Shown here piece by piece: positions 53,690 to 63,101 of a stretch of 64,000 nucleotides of DNA. A model generated the notes under the pieces. The model searched no databases, was not told where the DNA came from, and saw only the letters and a list, made by a program, of their open reading frames with translations. Positions within the stretch are counted from its first letter, which is position 1. Every line of letters starts with the position of its first letter. The translations under genes were made by a program, and so were the position numbers. This stretch comes from a gamma proteobacterium symbiont of Stewartia floridana (lineage in GTDB: Bacteria; Pseudomonadota; Gammaproteobacteria; Chromatiales; Chromatiaceae): contig NAUB01000026.1 of assembly GCA_003676145.1 (NCBI GenBank), positions 1-64,000 of the forward strand, read 5' to 3'.

Positions 53690-54550
53690 GTGGACATTAC
53701 TCTTCTTAAAACTTTTTTAGAGGTTTCCCGGAAACGTCATTTCGGTAAGGCTGCTGATACTTTGTTCATCACCCAATCAGCGGTAAGCGCCCGAATCAAG
53801 CTGCTGGAATCCAGTTTGGGCGTGGAGCTATTTATCCGACGACGAAATGACATTCAACTGACTCCCGCCGGTATGCGTCTGATCCGGCATGCCGAGACAA
53901 TCGTGACAGGCTGGGAACGGGCTCGCAACGCAGTTGCCCTGCATGAGCAGGGGGGAGACTCCATTGCCGTAGGCAGCCCATTTGACCTATGGACCACCCT
54001 ACTGCGCAACTGGGCTGCTATACTGCGCAAGAACTCGCCGAGTTTGGTGTTGCAGATAGAGTTGCAACCCTCGGATATACTCATCAATCGCTTGGTAAAC
54101 GGCCTACTCGACCTGGCAATACTGTTCGATCCTCCACAAATCTCTGATCTGGCTATACGACAAGTGGCGGATATCTCACTGGTTCTGATCTCGTCCCGCA
54201 GGGGATGCACTGTTGAGCAAGCCGTGGAGCAGGATTACTACATGGTGGACTGGGGCAATGTCTTTGCCCTGCAACACACTGAGCACTTCCCCGATATACC
54301 ACCACCGGCTGCAAGACTGGCTTCTGGCACTTTGGCTCTCTACCTGATGCTTGATGCAGGTGGTTCTGCTTACCTAGCACACCAGATGGTGCAGGAGGAA
54401 CTTGAGCGTGAAAGGCTGTTTCTGGTTGAAAAGGCTCCAGTCATCGAACGTACAGCTTTTGCGGTCTACCGTCCTGGTGATGAGCAAAAGGATTATATGC
54501 AAAACGCATTGGATGTTTTAAAGCAACTGGCATCGGATTTCACACATTGA
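53690..54550 (+). CDS. HdfR-like LysR regulator
   Basis: 286-residue LysR-type regulator; HTH at residues 18-40 (RHFGKAADTLFITQSAVSAR) and MDITLLKTFLEVSR as in HdfR. The effector domain has the shortened form of this branch (VDWGNVFALQHTEHFPD). The start is GTG at 53690. HdfR represses flhDC in E. coli, but targets here are unknown. It is convergent with the 2OG oxygenase gene. Confidence 0.82.
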   Translation: MDITLLKTFLEVSRKRHFGKAADTLFITQSAVSARIKLLESSLGVELFIRRRNDIQLTPAGMRLIRHAETIVTGWERARNAVALHEQGGDSIAVGSPFDLWTTLLRNWAAILRKNSPSLVLQIELQPSDILINRLVNGLLDLAILFDPPQISDLAIRQVADISLVLISSRRGCTVEQAVEQDYYMVDWGNVFALQHTEHFPDIPPPAARLASGTLALYLMLDAGGSAYLAHQMVQEELERERLFLVEKAPVIERTAFAVYRPGDEQKDYMQNALDVLKQLASDFTH

Positions 54551-54603
54551 TACGCTAATTCTTGACTTTACCCTGAATCTTGCAACAAGCTCTATCTCGC
54601 TGA

Positions 54604-55257
54604 TCAGCTTATCGGTGTGTAACTTTTGAACCAACCCGTTATGCTCAGACGTTCATCGTGTGCCGGCATGACAGCGTGGAGCATTCGGCTGCTAAGAAAA
54701 CACACCATACGCCCACCGATCGGCATTATCTCCTCATATTGCTGTTTATCTGAAGGATTAGTGAACAGTCTTAGTTGACCACCATCAGAGCTGCTCCAAC
54801 TGGTGTTAAGGTAGAGGACGCAGGTTACCAACCGCCGTCCATCATTCTTGATCTGATCCAGGTGTTCGCGATAGTAGGTACCGGGTGGGTATATAGCCAG
54901 ATGGGCTTCAAACTCAAAAAGGCCAAGATACAAGGTCCGGTTGATTATCTGACGCAATCCTTCCAGAGCATCCAGGTACTGCAGCTGGGCAGTTGTGCAT
55001 TGCGCCGGATTCAACCATTTTATCAGGTCAGAACGTATTCCACGCTTAACACTGAAACTTTTTCCTCTGCCCACTCCGGCCCGGTGAAATTGATTAGAAC
55101 CGTATGCCTCTCTTGCTTCATCAGCAAGTTGTTTGATTAGCGTAGCCGGGAGAAAATCCTCAGTAACAGACCAGCCCTTGTCAGCAAGTGCAAGCGCTAA
55201 ATGCCCATATTTGTCTAATGTATGTTCAGCCTGTAAGGCTATCTCTTCTGAAGACAT
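54604..55257 (-). CDS. 2OG-Fe(II) oxygenase (SM-20/prolyl hydroxylase-like)
   Basis: 217-residue cytoplasmic oxygenase. The Fe ligands HxD (YYREHLDQ) and distal His (LHAVMPAHDERLSITGWF) with a 2OG-binding Arg after it are present, as is the LYLNTSWSSSDGGQLRLF strand pair. This matches bacterial P4H-like proteins, some of which hydroxylate EF-Tu. Substrate unproven here. Confidence 0.85.
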   Translation of the reverse strand: MSSEEIALQAEHTLDKYGHLALALADKGWSVTEDFLPATLIKQLADEAREAYGSNQFHRAGVGRGKSFSVKRGIRSDLIKWLNPAQCTTAQLQYLDALEGLRQIINRTLYLGLFEFEAHLAIYPPGTYYREHLDQIKNDGRRLVTCVLYLNTSWSSSDGGQLRLFTNPSDKQQYEEIMPIGGRMVCFLSSRMLHAVMPAHDERLSITGWFKSYTPIS

Positions 55258-55436
55258 GATGTGATAAACCGGCTCCTATTTGACTATGAGTCTGAGATGA
55301 GAATAACAGTTTGTCTAATCAGGAGTTTAATCGTTACGATCAGCAACTTTCATTTTACTTACGAGCTGTGTTCGATGTACAAGATCTACCCTTGCAGCCA
55401 ACATCAGATTGGACTGCACCACGATGAGATTAAGAT

Positions 55437-55646
55437 ATGTATAAACTTCTTTTAACATCCTGTTTGATACTAATATGCATGCCTCTGATCGCTGACAAGG
55501 ATGATGCGGGTGAAGAATATCGTAGTTGGTGTACTCGCAGTGCAGAGGTTGAAAAGATTGCCCTCACTGAACGCCCAGAATTCATTCAAGAGTGTATTGA
55601 TACTTTGGTAGATGCTGATAAAAGGCAGGAAGATTCAGATAGATGA
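55437..55646 (+). CDS. Tiny exported two-cysteine protein, copy 1
   Basis: 69-residue precursor with a signal peptide (LLLTSCLILICMPLIAD); about 50 residues remain after cleavage. The mature part has two Cys spaced about 21 apart (SWCTRSAE.., IQECIDTLV) in a helix-turn-helix-like pattern. A similar gene follows 107 bases downstream. Probably a small periplasmic helical hairpin closed by a disulfide. The family is unknown to me. Confidence 0.65.
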   Translation: MYKLLLTSCLILICMPLIADKDDAGEEYRSWCTRSAEVEKIALTERPEFIQECIDTLVDADKRQEDSDR

Positions 55647-55753
55647 CGCAATACCCAGAGACACAACATTTTAAACTGAATGATTGTCTTCCTTTGCTTA
55701 AAACCCAAGTGTCTTTATAAAGAATTTAACACAATATTTAGGTAACAAACCCC

Positions 55754-55987
55754 ATGAAAAACCGATTTTCTACTGCTGTATTGGCAGCTCTTTTCTCTAT
55801 CAGTGTGCATGCTGAAATCGATGAAGCTAAAATGGCGGATTTTGAGTCAACTTGTTATAAATATGCTAAAGAAGATGGCGTAGCACAGGAAGAGATGGAA
55901 ACATATATCTCCCAGTGTGTGCAGGACCTTATTACAAGTGAATCTGAAATGAGTGGCGAGTCTGCTGAAGGGGATCCGAAAGAGTAA
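55754..55987 (+). CDS. Tiny exported two-cysteine protein, copy 2
   Basis: 77-residue precursor with a signal peptide (FSTAVLAALFSISVHAE) and two Cys spaced about as in copy 1 (ESTCYKYAKED.., ISQCVQDLI), then an acidic tail. The shared pattern C-x(20-21)-C and the tandem position suggest duplication with divergence. A clear terminator follows. Function unknown. Confidence 0.68.
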   Translation: MKNRFSTAVLAALFSISVHAEIDEAKMADFESTCYKYAKEDGVAQEEMETYISQCVQDLITSESEMSGESAEGDPKE

Positions 55988-56019
55988 ACGATCTCTAAAA
56001 AAATAACGCTAGATAGAAT

Positions 56020-56044
56020 AACGCGGCTACGGCCGCGTTTTCTA
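56020..56044 (+). terminator. Intrinsic terminator
   Basis: aacgcggc (56020-56027), loop tacg, gccgcgtt (56032-56039), then ttttct. A perfect 8-base-pair stem followed by T's, 32 bases after the second two-cysteine gene. Confidence 0.85.
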
Positions 56045-56141
56045 ATAGGCTTGTGTTTAAAGTATTTAATAGTAGGTGGTCAATCCAAGACTATGTCACA
56101 GTGGTATATATGCGATCAGGCAGGAGGCCGGCGTACATAGG

Positions 56142-57191
56142 CTAAATGATTGGTGCATCACTGTACGGTTCAGATACCGTTCCTTCCGGCGCCAACTCCT
56201 CAGTGAAGCTTTCAACACTCTCTTCCGCTGTTCGAATCCCCTGAACGCGGGCTACATGGAACAATGCGTCACCCTCATTAATTAATGGAAGGCTCGTGCG
56301 CCCAATAACAATACCACTGAAAGATGCATTGACTTCATACTCTTCATCACCAAATGGTGATGATATGACACCAAGCAATTGATCTCGTTTTACCCTTGAA
56401 CCTAAAGGCACCAGGACACGAAATATCCCACTTTCTGGTGCTCTAACCCATGAAGTATGACTTACCACAATTGGCTCATACGGCTTAACTGCTTTTCGTT
56501 TGATCGCAGGCAGCATGCCCAGTGAACGCATTACATTGATTATGCCTTTCACGCCAGCACGTATAGAAACCTCATCAAAACGCAATGCTTCGCCTGCTTC
56601 ATATAGCAGCATGGGTATACCGAATTCTGCCGCCGCTTCCCGCAGTGATCCATCACGAAGTTGAGAGTCAATAAGTAAAGGCACTCCGAAAGCGTGGGCC
56701 AATTGACTGGTTGATTCATCCTTCATATTCGCTCTGATTTGAGGCAGATTGTTTCTATGCAAAGCGCCTGTATGAAGATCGATTCCATGAGTGGCATTTG
56801 ACACAATCTCCTGCATAAACAGATTTGCCAACCGGCTTGCAAGGGAACCACGCTCATGCCCGGGAAAGTTTCGATTGAGATCACGCCTGTCAGGCAGGTA
56901 TCGTGAATGCTGTATTAGCCCGTAGATATTGACAATCGGGATGGCTATTAAAGTCCCACGCAGTCGAGATAGTGCTTTTTGGTTCATTAGCCGGCGAATG
57001 ATCTCAACACCGTTTAGTTCATCTCCATGAATGGCAGCACTAACAAAGAGCCTTGGACCATCCTTTTTTCCACGCCACACTCGAATGGGCATTGTCACCT
57101 GTGTATGGGTATGCAGCTGAGCAATGGGTAGATCGAGATTTATTTGACTACCAAGGGGTATATCGACACCACCGATTGTTAACAGTGCCAT
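56142..57191 (-). CDS. AstE/AspA-like deacylase
   Basis: 349-residue zinc hydrolase of the succinylglutamate desuccinylase/aspartoacylase family. Zinc and catalytic region AAIHGDELNGVEI, NRNFPG, the second His in GIDLHTG and later YEAGEALRF are present; the C-terminal beta domain (residues about 260-349) is complete. The family removes acyl or amino-acyl groups from amino acids or peptide ends. It is last in the six-gene operon, 2 bases after rimK, which it often accompanies. Removing glutamate-type tails added by RimK, or freeing a product, is inferred. Confidence 0.85.
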   Translation of the reverse strand: MALLTIGGVDIPLGSQINLDLPIAQLHTHTQVTMPIRVWRGKKDGPRLFVSAAIHGDELNGVEIIRRLMNQKALSRLRGTLIAIPIVNIYGLIQHSRYLPDRRDLNRNFPGHERGSLASRLANLFMQEIVSNATHGIDLHTGALHRNNLPQIRANMKDESTSQLAHAFGVPLLIDSQLRDGSLREAAAEFGIPMLLYEAGEALRFDEVSIRAGVKGIINVMRSLGMLPAIKRKAVKPYEPIVVSHTSWVRAPESGIFRVLVPLGSRVKRDQLLGVISSPFGDEEYEVNASFSGIVIGRTSLPLINEGDALFHVARVQGIRTAEESVESFTEELAPEGTVSEPYSDAPII

Positions 57192-57193
57192 AC

Positions 57194-58099
57194 TTACCCC
57201 TTACCACGAGTCCTGGTTCTGTTAGGACGTGCATTCTTTTCAAGGAATTCAATTATCAGACCGGCAACATCTTTTCCCGTGGCCGATTCAATTCCCTCCA
57301 AACCTGGAGAAGAGTTGACCTCCATGACCAGTGGTCCACGCTCTGATCTAAGAATATCGACACCAGAGACATTGAGCCCCATGACCTTCGCAGCCTTTAC
57401 TGCAGTAGCCCGCTCTTTTGGTGTAAGTTTTACAATTTCAGCCGTGCCGCCTCGGTGTAGGTTAGAACGAAATTCACCCTCAGGGGCCTGTCGCTTCATT
57501 GCCGCGACAACCTTACCGCCTATAACGAAACACCTGATGTCTGATCCTCCGGCTTCCTTGATGAATTCCTGAATCATAATATTAGCTTTCAGGCCCATGA
57601 ACGCCTCTATAACACTCTCAGCTGCTTTCTTGGTTTCAGCAAGCACGACACCGATACCTTGTGTGCCTTCGAGCAGCTTGATCACCAATGGTGCACCACC
57701 CACCATTTTGATCAAGTCTTGAATATCATCGGGAGAGTTGGCATAACCTGTTATTGGCATCCCTACACCATCACGGGATAACAATTGAAGTGAACGTAAT
57801 TTGTCGCGCGCACGAGTAATCGCAACTGACTCATTGGCTGGAAAGACACCCATCATTTCAAACTGACGAAGTACTGCTGTGCCATAAAATGTAACAGAAG
57901 CACCGATTCGTGGTATGACGGCATCATAACCCTCTAGAGCGTTACCATTGTAGTGAACCTCGGGTTTGGCTGACGTTGTGTTCATATAGCAACGTAACGT
58001 ATTTATAATTTTAACTTCATGACCACGTTGCTCACCGGCCTCAACAAGACGGCGAGTGGAATAGAGTTTTGGATTTCTTGAAAGAATAGCGATTTTCAT
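57194..58099 (-). CDS. rimK: RimK ATP-grasp glutamate ligase
   Basis: 301-residue ATP-grasp enzyme very similar to E. coli RimK, which adds glutamates to the C-terminus of ribosomal protein S6 and makes poly-alpha-glutamate. Seen: [17 protein letters not shown] start, [24 protein letters not shown] loop [12 protein letters not shown] and the metal site [12 protein letters not shown]. Coupled to the retropepsin-like gene (3-base gap) and the deacylase (2-base gap). Confidence 0.93.
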   Translation of the reverse strand: MKIAILSRNPKLYSTRRLVEAGEQRGHEVKIINTLRCYMNTTSAKPEVHYNGNALEGYDAVIPRIGASVTFYGTAVLRQFEMMGVFPANESVAITRARDKLRSLQLLSRDGVGMPITGYANSPDDIQDLIKMVGGAPLVIKLLEGTQGIGVVLAETKKAAESVIEAFMGLKANIMIQEFIKEAGGSDIRCFVIGGKVVAAMKRQAPEGEFRSNLHRGGTAEIVKLTPKERATAVKAAKVMGLNVSGVDILRSERGPLVMEVNSSPGLEGIESATGKDVAGLIIEFLEKNARPNRTRTRGKG

Positions 58100-58102
58100 T
58101 TT

Positions 58103-58567
58103 TTATTGCCTCAATATTCGGCGAGCACTTTTTCGAGGTTTACCCAAGAGATACGAGGCACCGGGGTCCACTCTGAAATCGTCAGCGATTGCAGTGCGCC
58201 CCAATAACATGCGAAATTTCATGGTATCCCTGTTGGTTAAAGTGATCTCTATATCCATTTGGTGGGTACCTAACTTGACAGGGGTGCGAATCACATACCG
58301 GATTTCACGGTGACCACCAGAATCACAAACTTCTCTTTCATCAATAACCTTAGCACTACACCATTGCTCAAAATCGGTGTTCTTTTGTAATGGATGCATC
58401 CCAAACCGGACCATCTGAATCCCGTCTTCTTGATAGCTTTCGACGCTGAAAGCGTGAAGGGCAGATGTACGTGCACCCGTATCAATCTTAGCTTTGATAG
58501 CCTTGATACCAAGTTCCGGTAAGCTTAACCACTCACGCCAGCCAATGAGTTCTATATCTTTGCCCAT
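58103..58567 (-). CDS. Retropepsin-like protease (RimB/RimK-LysX-associated family)
   Basis: 154-residue single-domain aspartic-protease-like protein with DTGA (29-32, AKIDTGARTSALHA). It belongs to the family first labelled ATP-dependent zinc protease, which travels with RimK. In Pseudomonas such a protein (RimB) trims glutamate tails added by RimK. One catalytic Asp is visible, so a dimer is needed, as in retropepsins. It lies 54 bases after the N-formylglutamate hydrolase gene. Confidence 0.87.
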   Translation of the reverse strand: MGKDIELIGWREWLSLPELGIKAIKAKIDTGARTSALHAFSVESYQEDGIQMVRFGMHPLQKNTDFEQWCSAKVIDEREVCDSGGHREIRYVIRTPVKLGTHQMDIEITLTNRDTMKFRMLLGRTAIADDFRVDPGASYLLGKPRKSARRILRQ

Positions 58568-58621
58568 GTTAGTTATGTGTGTCTTGAAGACCTTGTACTC
58601 AAAAAGACTTGTGCCTAATTC

Positions 58622-59326
58622 CTATCGATTTGAAATCTTGCTAATAGCTTCTTTCAATGCAGCGTAAACCATGGAGTGTTTTTCTGTCGGCAGAGCGAAA
58701 TCGCCCCGAGAAAGTTCGAGTTGCACCCATGGCATCTCATCGCCATGATAGCGTGTAATATAGCCACCGGAGAAGGGTTGATTTATGCTTACATCGCCTG
58801 AAAAGTATAGCTGAAAAGAAGATTTCAGTATCTCCATCCATTCAACAGGACAAGTTTGGCCACCTGCATTGCCCAGACACACCTGAGGTCGCTCCACACC
58901 TGGGTCAGGGCCAACAGGAGGTCCATAAGCGCTCATGGTATGACAGTCAACGGCCAGTATCAGGTCGGAGCTTCTGGGGAGTTCGGTTAGCTGCCTGTGA
59001 TAAGGCCTGTGATATCGCTCAAGCAGATGCAGGCGCATTTTTTCATCCAGGGGACTCCGCCAGATGGGTATATCCCAACAGGTATGGGTTTTAACTACCC
59101 CATCTTTGCGTAGATCGTTTTCCTGCCGGTTCATGTCGAGTACCGCTCGGGCAATATCTGTGGTGACGAAGGCGGCCACTTTGTCTTTTAACGGTGTATA
59201 GATATCGAACGCGAATTCATCTCCATCCTCGATGATCTGTTCCCTGGACAGCAGGCAATTTGATTGGAGTAATTCCGGCACCTGCAGCCCGGCATGGGGT
59301 ATGGAGATCAGGATTGGTAGGTTCAT
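58622..59326 (-). CDS. N-formylglutamate amidohydrolase family protein
   Basis: 234-residue hydrolase with the family start (ILISIPHAGLQVPELL), the acidic DIYTPLKDKVAAFV region, VDCHTMSAYGP with likely zinc ligands, and GGYITRYHG. Family members release formate and glutamate from N-formylglutamate in histidine breakdown, but no hut genes are present here. Its 4-base overlap with the gamma-glutamyltransferase gene and the glutamate chemistry around it suggest another N-acyl-glutamate or peptide substrate. Confidence 0.85.
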   Translation of the reverse strand: MNLPILISIPHAGLQVPELLQSNCLLSREQIIEDGDEFAFDIYTPLKDKVAAFVTTDIARAVLDMNRQENDLRKDGVVKTHTCWDIPIWRSPLDEKMRLHLLERYHRPYHRQLTELPRSSDLILAVDCHTMSAYGPPVGPDPGVERPQVCLGNAGGQTCPVEWMEILKSSFQLYFSGDVSINQPFSGGYITRYHGDEMPWVQLELSRGDFALPTEKHSMVYAALKEAISKISNR

Positions 59327-60948
59327 GGTCCTTTGGCCGAGCCGTCTCGGCGGGGATCGGCAACACCAATGAATTCGCCATCTTCATGCAGTACAAGTTG
59401 TACACAGCCGAGATAGAATGAGTAGGGATCGCGTACACTGATATCAAATCCTCTGCTGCGTAACAAGCTAGGGATGTCGTCACGCATACGGGTTCCTTCC
59501 AATGACACCTTGCCCTCGATCGAGCAGTGCATACGCGGCGCCTCCACTGCGTCAAATGGGGATGCGCCTCTTTCTAGACGCAGGAGCACCTGAAGGATGG
59601 CGGAAACGATCCGTTCAGAGCCCGGTGAACCGATGGTAAGCCAGGGTTTGTTTCCACGGAATACCAGGCTTGGAGCCACTGAGGCCCAAGGTACAGCATT
59701 GGGGCGCAGGTAGTAGGGATGGCTGATGTCCTGGTACTCGAATGCACTCATGTAGTTGTTATAGAGAAAACCCAATTCGGGCGAGGCGGAAAAAGAACCA
59801 TACACTCGCTCAATGGATTGGGTCAGACCGACTGCATTGCCCTGTGCGTCCATGACCGAGATATGACTGGTGTCACCATGGGTTTTGATTCTAGACTGGA
59901 TGCGTTTTGCTACCCGCTTGGCATAATCCAGGTGTGTGATATCCTCGCCCAGCTCAAGCTCCTGGGCGAAGAGTGTAGGATCATCTGGCCTGTCAGACCG
60001 GTCCAGGTTGGCCTTGCGGATCACATGAGCCAGTAGCAGGGCTCCTTGAAGGGTTTCTGGATCCCGTTGGGATTGTGGAAACTGGTCCAGCAGATTCAGT
60101 GCCTCGATCAGGGTGCGTCCGGCCCCTGGCGGACCGAAGGTAAAAACCCGCTGGTTGCTGAAATGAGTTGCCAAGGGCCGCCTTTCCACCGGCCATGGGA
60201 TCTGCGCCAGGTCATCGTCGCGGACAAATCCATCGTTGGTGACCATGTCGTCATGGATCTGGCGTGCGATCTCTCCCTGATAGAAGTCTTCTATCCCAAC
60301 CTCCGCCAGACGCCGAAGCGTTCCAGCCAAAGCCGGTTGTCGAAAGACAGAGCCGATGGGATAAGTGGTTCTGCCATTCTTAAGGAATAGGTGGGCACCG
60401 GAATGTGCCCTTAGATGAACAAGTTCCCGTTTCGTCAGGTAGTGCTGCAAAGGCGAAATGCGGTAGCCCTCTTCGGCATATCGGATAGCCGGTTGCAGGA
60501 TTTCCTCTAGTGATTTGGTGCCGTAATGCTGAAGGGCCCAGGCCAATACCGCCGGGGTGGAAGGTACGGTGGTAGCTTTGTGGCCCCGGAGCTGTTCAGC
60601 CCTTTCCAGTTCACCTGGAGGTGTCCGATGGGGCGCACGGGTACCACCATCGAGACAGAATTTGCGACCGCTTTCGGCAAGATGAATCAGCATCATGGTC
60701 TGCCCGCCCAAGCCGGACGCCGCGGGTTCAACCACACCGAGAGCAAAGGCGGCGGCCACTGCGGCATCCACCGCATTTCCTCCAGAGTTAAGCATCTCTG
60801 CGCCGGCTTCGGTGGCGAGATAGTGTTGGGTGGAGACCATTCCCTTGGCTGATACGCCAACCCTTTGTGGTTGCACCACTCGGTGATCGCTGGGTTCAAG
60901 CAGATCCATGTCGAGAGGTTTTCTCGTCTTACGGGTTGCGTTCACCAT
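59323..60948 (-). CDS. Gamma-glutamyltransferase family protein
   Basis: 541-residue Ntn hydrolase. The catalytic Thr at the autoprocessing point is seen in KTHGDTSHISVMD, and the glutamate-binding region around IGSPGSERIVSAILQV. There is no signal peptide, unlike periplasmic Ggt, so it should work in the cytoplasm on an internal gamma-glutamyl compound. The large-subunit N-terminal region (GNAVDAAVAAAFALGVVEP) is normal. It overlaps the upstream fusion gene by 7 bases and the downstream hydrolase by 4. Confidence 0.87.
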   Translation of the reverse strand: MVNATRKTRKPLDMDLLEPSDHRVVQPQRVGVSAKGMVSTQHYLATEAGAEMLNSGGNAVDAAVAAAFALGVVEPAASGLGGQTMMLIHLAESGRKFCLDGGTRAPHRTPPGELERAEQLRGHKATTVPSTPAVLAWALQHYGTKSLEEILQPAIRYAEEGYRISPLQHYLTKRELVHLRAHSGAHLFLKNGRTTYPIGSVFRQPALAGTLRRLAEVGIEDFYQGEIARQIHDDMVTNDGFVRDDDLAQIPWPVERRPLATHFSNQRVFTFGPPGAGRTLIEALNLLDQFPQSQRDPETLQGALLLAHVIRKANLDRSDRPDDPTLFAQELELGEDITHLDYAKRVAKRIQSRIKTHGDTSHISVMDAQGNAVGLTQSIERVYGSFSASPELGFLYNNYMSAFEYQDISHPYYLRPNAVPWASVAPSLVFRGNKPWLTIGSPGSERIVSAILQVLLRLERGASPFDAVEAPRMHCSIEGKVSLEGTRMRDDIPSLLRSRGFDISVRDPYSFYLGCVQLVLHEDGEFIGVADPRRDGSAKGP

Positions 60949-63089
60949 TTTCCACCGTTCAACAGGTACTCGGCCAGGAGAAGGGTCCGCTGCACGATGC
61001 TGATACGAGACACCGCTTCCTGTCCTGTGTAAAGCGCACGGGCCTCAGGCCCCATGCCGCAGATGACCGGGACCTTTGGTGGCACCAATCCAGCCACCGA
61101 GGGCCATAGGCTGGTTTCCGTATTCAGCGGGATTTCCCACCGCTTGGCCGTTTCCCGCAGACTTTTAAGCAAGTCATTGTTGATTCGTCGGCTCGGCATT
61201 GCCAGACGATCAGAGAGCAGTGCGAGCTCAGCTTGATGTTCAGCGAGAATGTTTCGAATTCGTTCCTCCAACTGCTCTGCCGCTCGGGTGTTGGGAAAGG
61301 AAGCCTGTAGGGTCGCATCAACTCGATGTGGCAGGAGACGGGGATAGGCATGAGTGTGCATATTAACAGTGGATACCGCAAGTCTGGCTTTGCGATCATT
61401 CAGCTGGGCGATGTCTTCCAGGGCGCTCAAGGCTCTCAACATCACTTCAGGATGCTTCGCTGCCTGTCCTAATTTACGTGGTTGGCCACGGAATACAGCC
61501 CGGTAGCGACGCTGACCGCGTCGACCGACAACCAGACTGTTGTTCGTGTTGGCAGGTCGCAGCACCAACACTGCTTTCGCCTCCCCGGCGGCTTTTTCGA
61601 TAAACTCGGCGCTCTCCTCGCAATCTCGTCCCTCATCAGCGTAAATCATAACACCGAAAGGTATATCTTTGATCTTGCGGGCTCGATGTAGGGCTCTGAG
61701 CGCATATTCAAGTTGCACCAGTGCCCCCCGGGATGCGCCGATACCTTCCCCATAGAGCCATTCTGGATCAAGGTGGAAATGTTCTCCGCCCATGGCGGAG
61801 TTGAAGGGAACATCTATGTGACTGAGCAGTAGCGTACCGTTTTTAAGTCCCCTCGGACTTTCCCAAGCCCATACATGAGGGGGGTCACTGTAACGACTTA
61901 CTAGATTCAGGCCCACCTCAATCATGACCTTGGATATCTCGTCGGCTGCGTGACGTATGCCTACTGGATCGTTACTGTGGCTGGAGATGTTCACCCATTG
62001 CTCGATGCGCTTCTCGAGTTGATCGCGGCGTTCAGTCAAATAGGCAAAAACCTTTTCGCTTTCTGTCTTGCGGGTGCGGACAAGCTCAGGAGGATTCGGG
62101 GTACCAAAGTAGCGCGCAGATGCCACCTCGACCAATCGATTCACCAGGGCGGAAAAATCGAGTCCCATCGCCTCTGCCGCAGCCACATAGGAGCCGTGTT
62201 CGCCCAGGCTGGGTAGACTATTGACTTCTAGAACATAAAGCTTGCCGTCGGAATCCATGCGCATATCCACACGCGCGCAGTCATAGCAGCCGAGAACGGT
62301 AAAGGCCTTGCGGGCAATTGCCTGGGCCTCAGCGGTGATTTCTTTATCTAGTGATGCGGGACAGGTGACACCGATTTCACGGCCGGATACGCGTCGTTTA
62401 TCATCCTCGGTATAGATATTCGGTCCACCTTCACCAAAGAGCAGTTCGGCGGGATGAAAAGTCTCGAGTGTCGAACCATTTCCAAGCAGTCCGACGTTGA
62501 TTTCTCGCCCCTCGATATACTGCTCCGTGAGCACGGGTTGTTCGAATTCTTTGAAAATGATGTCCGCGGCTTCCCGCAGCTCCTTCTCGTTTTTGACGAT
62601 GCGGATGCCGAATGAAACCGCCTCATTTTTCGGTTTGACGATGAGGGGAAAATTAAGCTCCGGTAATTCAAAACCCGGCGCATCGAGTACTGTAAAGGCC
62701 GGGGTGGGGACGCCATTTTGTACAAACAGCATCTTTGCCACCACCTTGTCCAGGGCGAGAGAATGGGCAAGCGGGCCTGAACCAACATAGGGTACCCCCA
62801 CCATCTCCAGGATGCTGGGAACATGGGTGTATCGCGCCTGGCCCTGAATGCCGTAACTCAAATTGAAGGCCATACCGGGGCGCTCACCAACCAGGGTGCG
62901 GGGCATGAACTCCTCAAGACTGTCAATCAGGTCCTTGTCACCCTCAAATGCCTTAACTTGATGACCGCCTTTTTTGAGCGAGGTGGTGATACGGCGAATA
63001 GCTGCCAAGCCGTATTTCTCTCGGTTCGGTTGACCAAAAAGATTGATTACTTTCTGTGATTCACGGTTATAAATAACGGCAACTTTCAT
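60942..63089 (-). CDS. ATP-grasp (Ddl-like) ligase fused to a degenerate M20 peptidase domain
   Basis: 715 residues from ATG 63089 (the frame also opens at a TTG, 63101). Residues 1-330 are a D-Ala-D-Ala-ligase-like ATP-grasp with IVKPKNEAVSFGI, EQYIEGREINVGLL and the metal site LEVNSLPSLG (288-290). Residues about 345-715 resemble M20 metallopeptidases. HxD is kept (SHIDVPF, H424, D426), but the bridging Asp in the GRGASDMKGG-type motif is lost (GEGIGASRGA, 447-456) and the second metal-binding Glu of the EE pair is Gly (ADEG). So the first half should form an amide bond, while the second half is probably non-catalytic or altered. First gene of the operon. Confidence 0.85.
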   Translation of the reverse strand: MKVAVIYNRESQKVINLFGQPNREKYGLAAIRRITTSLKKGGHQVKAFEGDKDLIDSLEEFMPRTLVGERPGMAFNLSYGIQGQARYTHVPSILEMVGVPYVGSGPLAHSLALDKVVAKMLFVQNGVPTPAFTVLDAPGFELPELNFPLIVKPKNEAVSFGIRIVKNEKELREAADIIFKEFEQPVLTEQYIEGREINVGLLGNGSTLETFHPAELLFGEGGPNIYTEDDKRRVSGREIGVTCPASLDKEITAEAQAIARKAFTVLGCYDCARVDMRMDSDGKLYVLEVNSLPSLGEHGSYVAAAEAMGLDFSALVNRLVEVASARYFGTPNPPELVRTRKTESEKVFAYLTERRDQLEKRIEQWVNISSHSNDPVGIRHAADEISKVMIEVGLNLVSRYSDPPHVWAWESPRGLKNGTLLLSHIDVPFNSAMGGEHFHLDPEWLYGEGIGASRGALVQLEYALRALHRARKIKDIPFGVMIYADEGRDCEESAEFIEKAAGEAKAVLVLRPANTNNSLVVGRRGQRRYRAVFRGQPRKLGQAAKHPEVMLRALSALEDIAQLNDRKARLAVSTVNMHTHAYPRLLPHRVDATLQASFPNTRAAEQLEERIRNILAEHQAELALLSDRLAMPSRRINNDLLKSLRETAKRWEIPLNTETSLWPSVAGLVPPKVPVICGMGPEARALYTGQEAVSRISIVQRTLLLAEYLLNGGKW

Positions 63090-63101
63090 TGAACGCCCCA
63101 A

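Noticed and set aside
60942-63089. Reading the fusion as an ordinary D-Ala-D-Ala ligase for cell wall synthesis
   Set aside because: It is twice the normal length, has a second domain and sits with Glu/peptide hydrolases instead of mur/fts genes.
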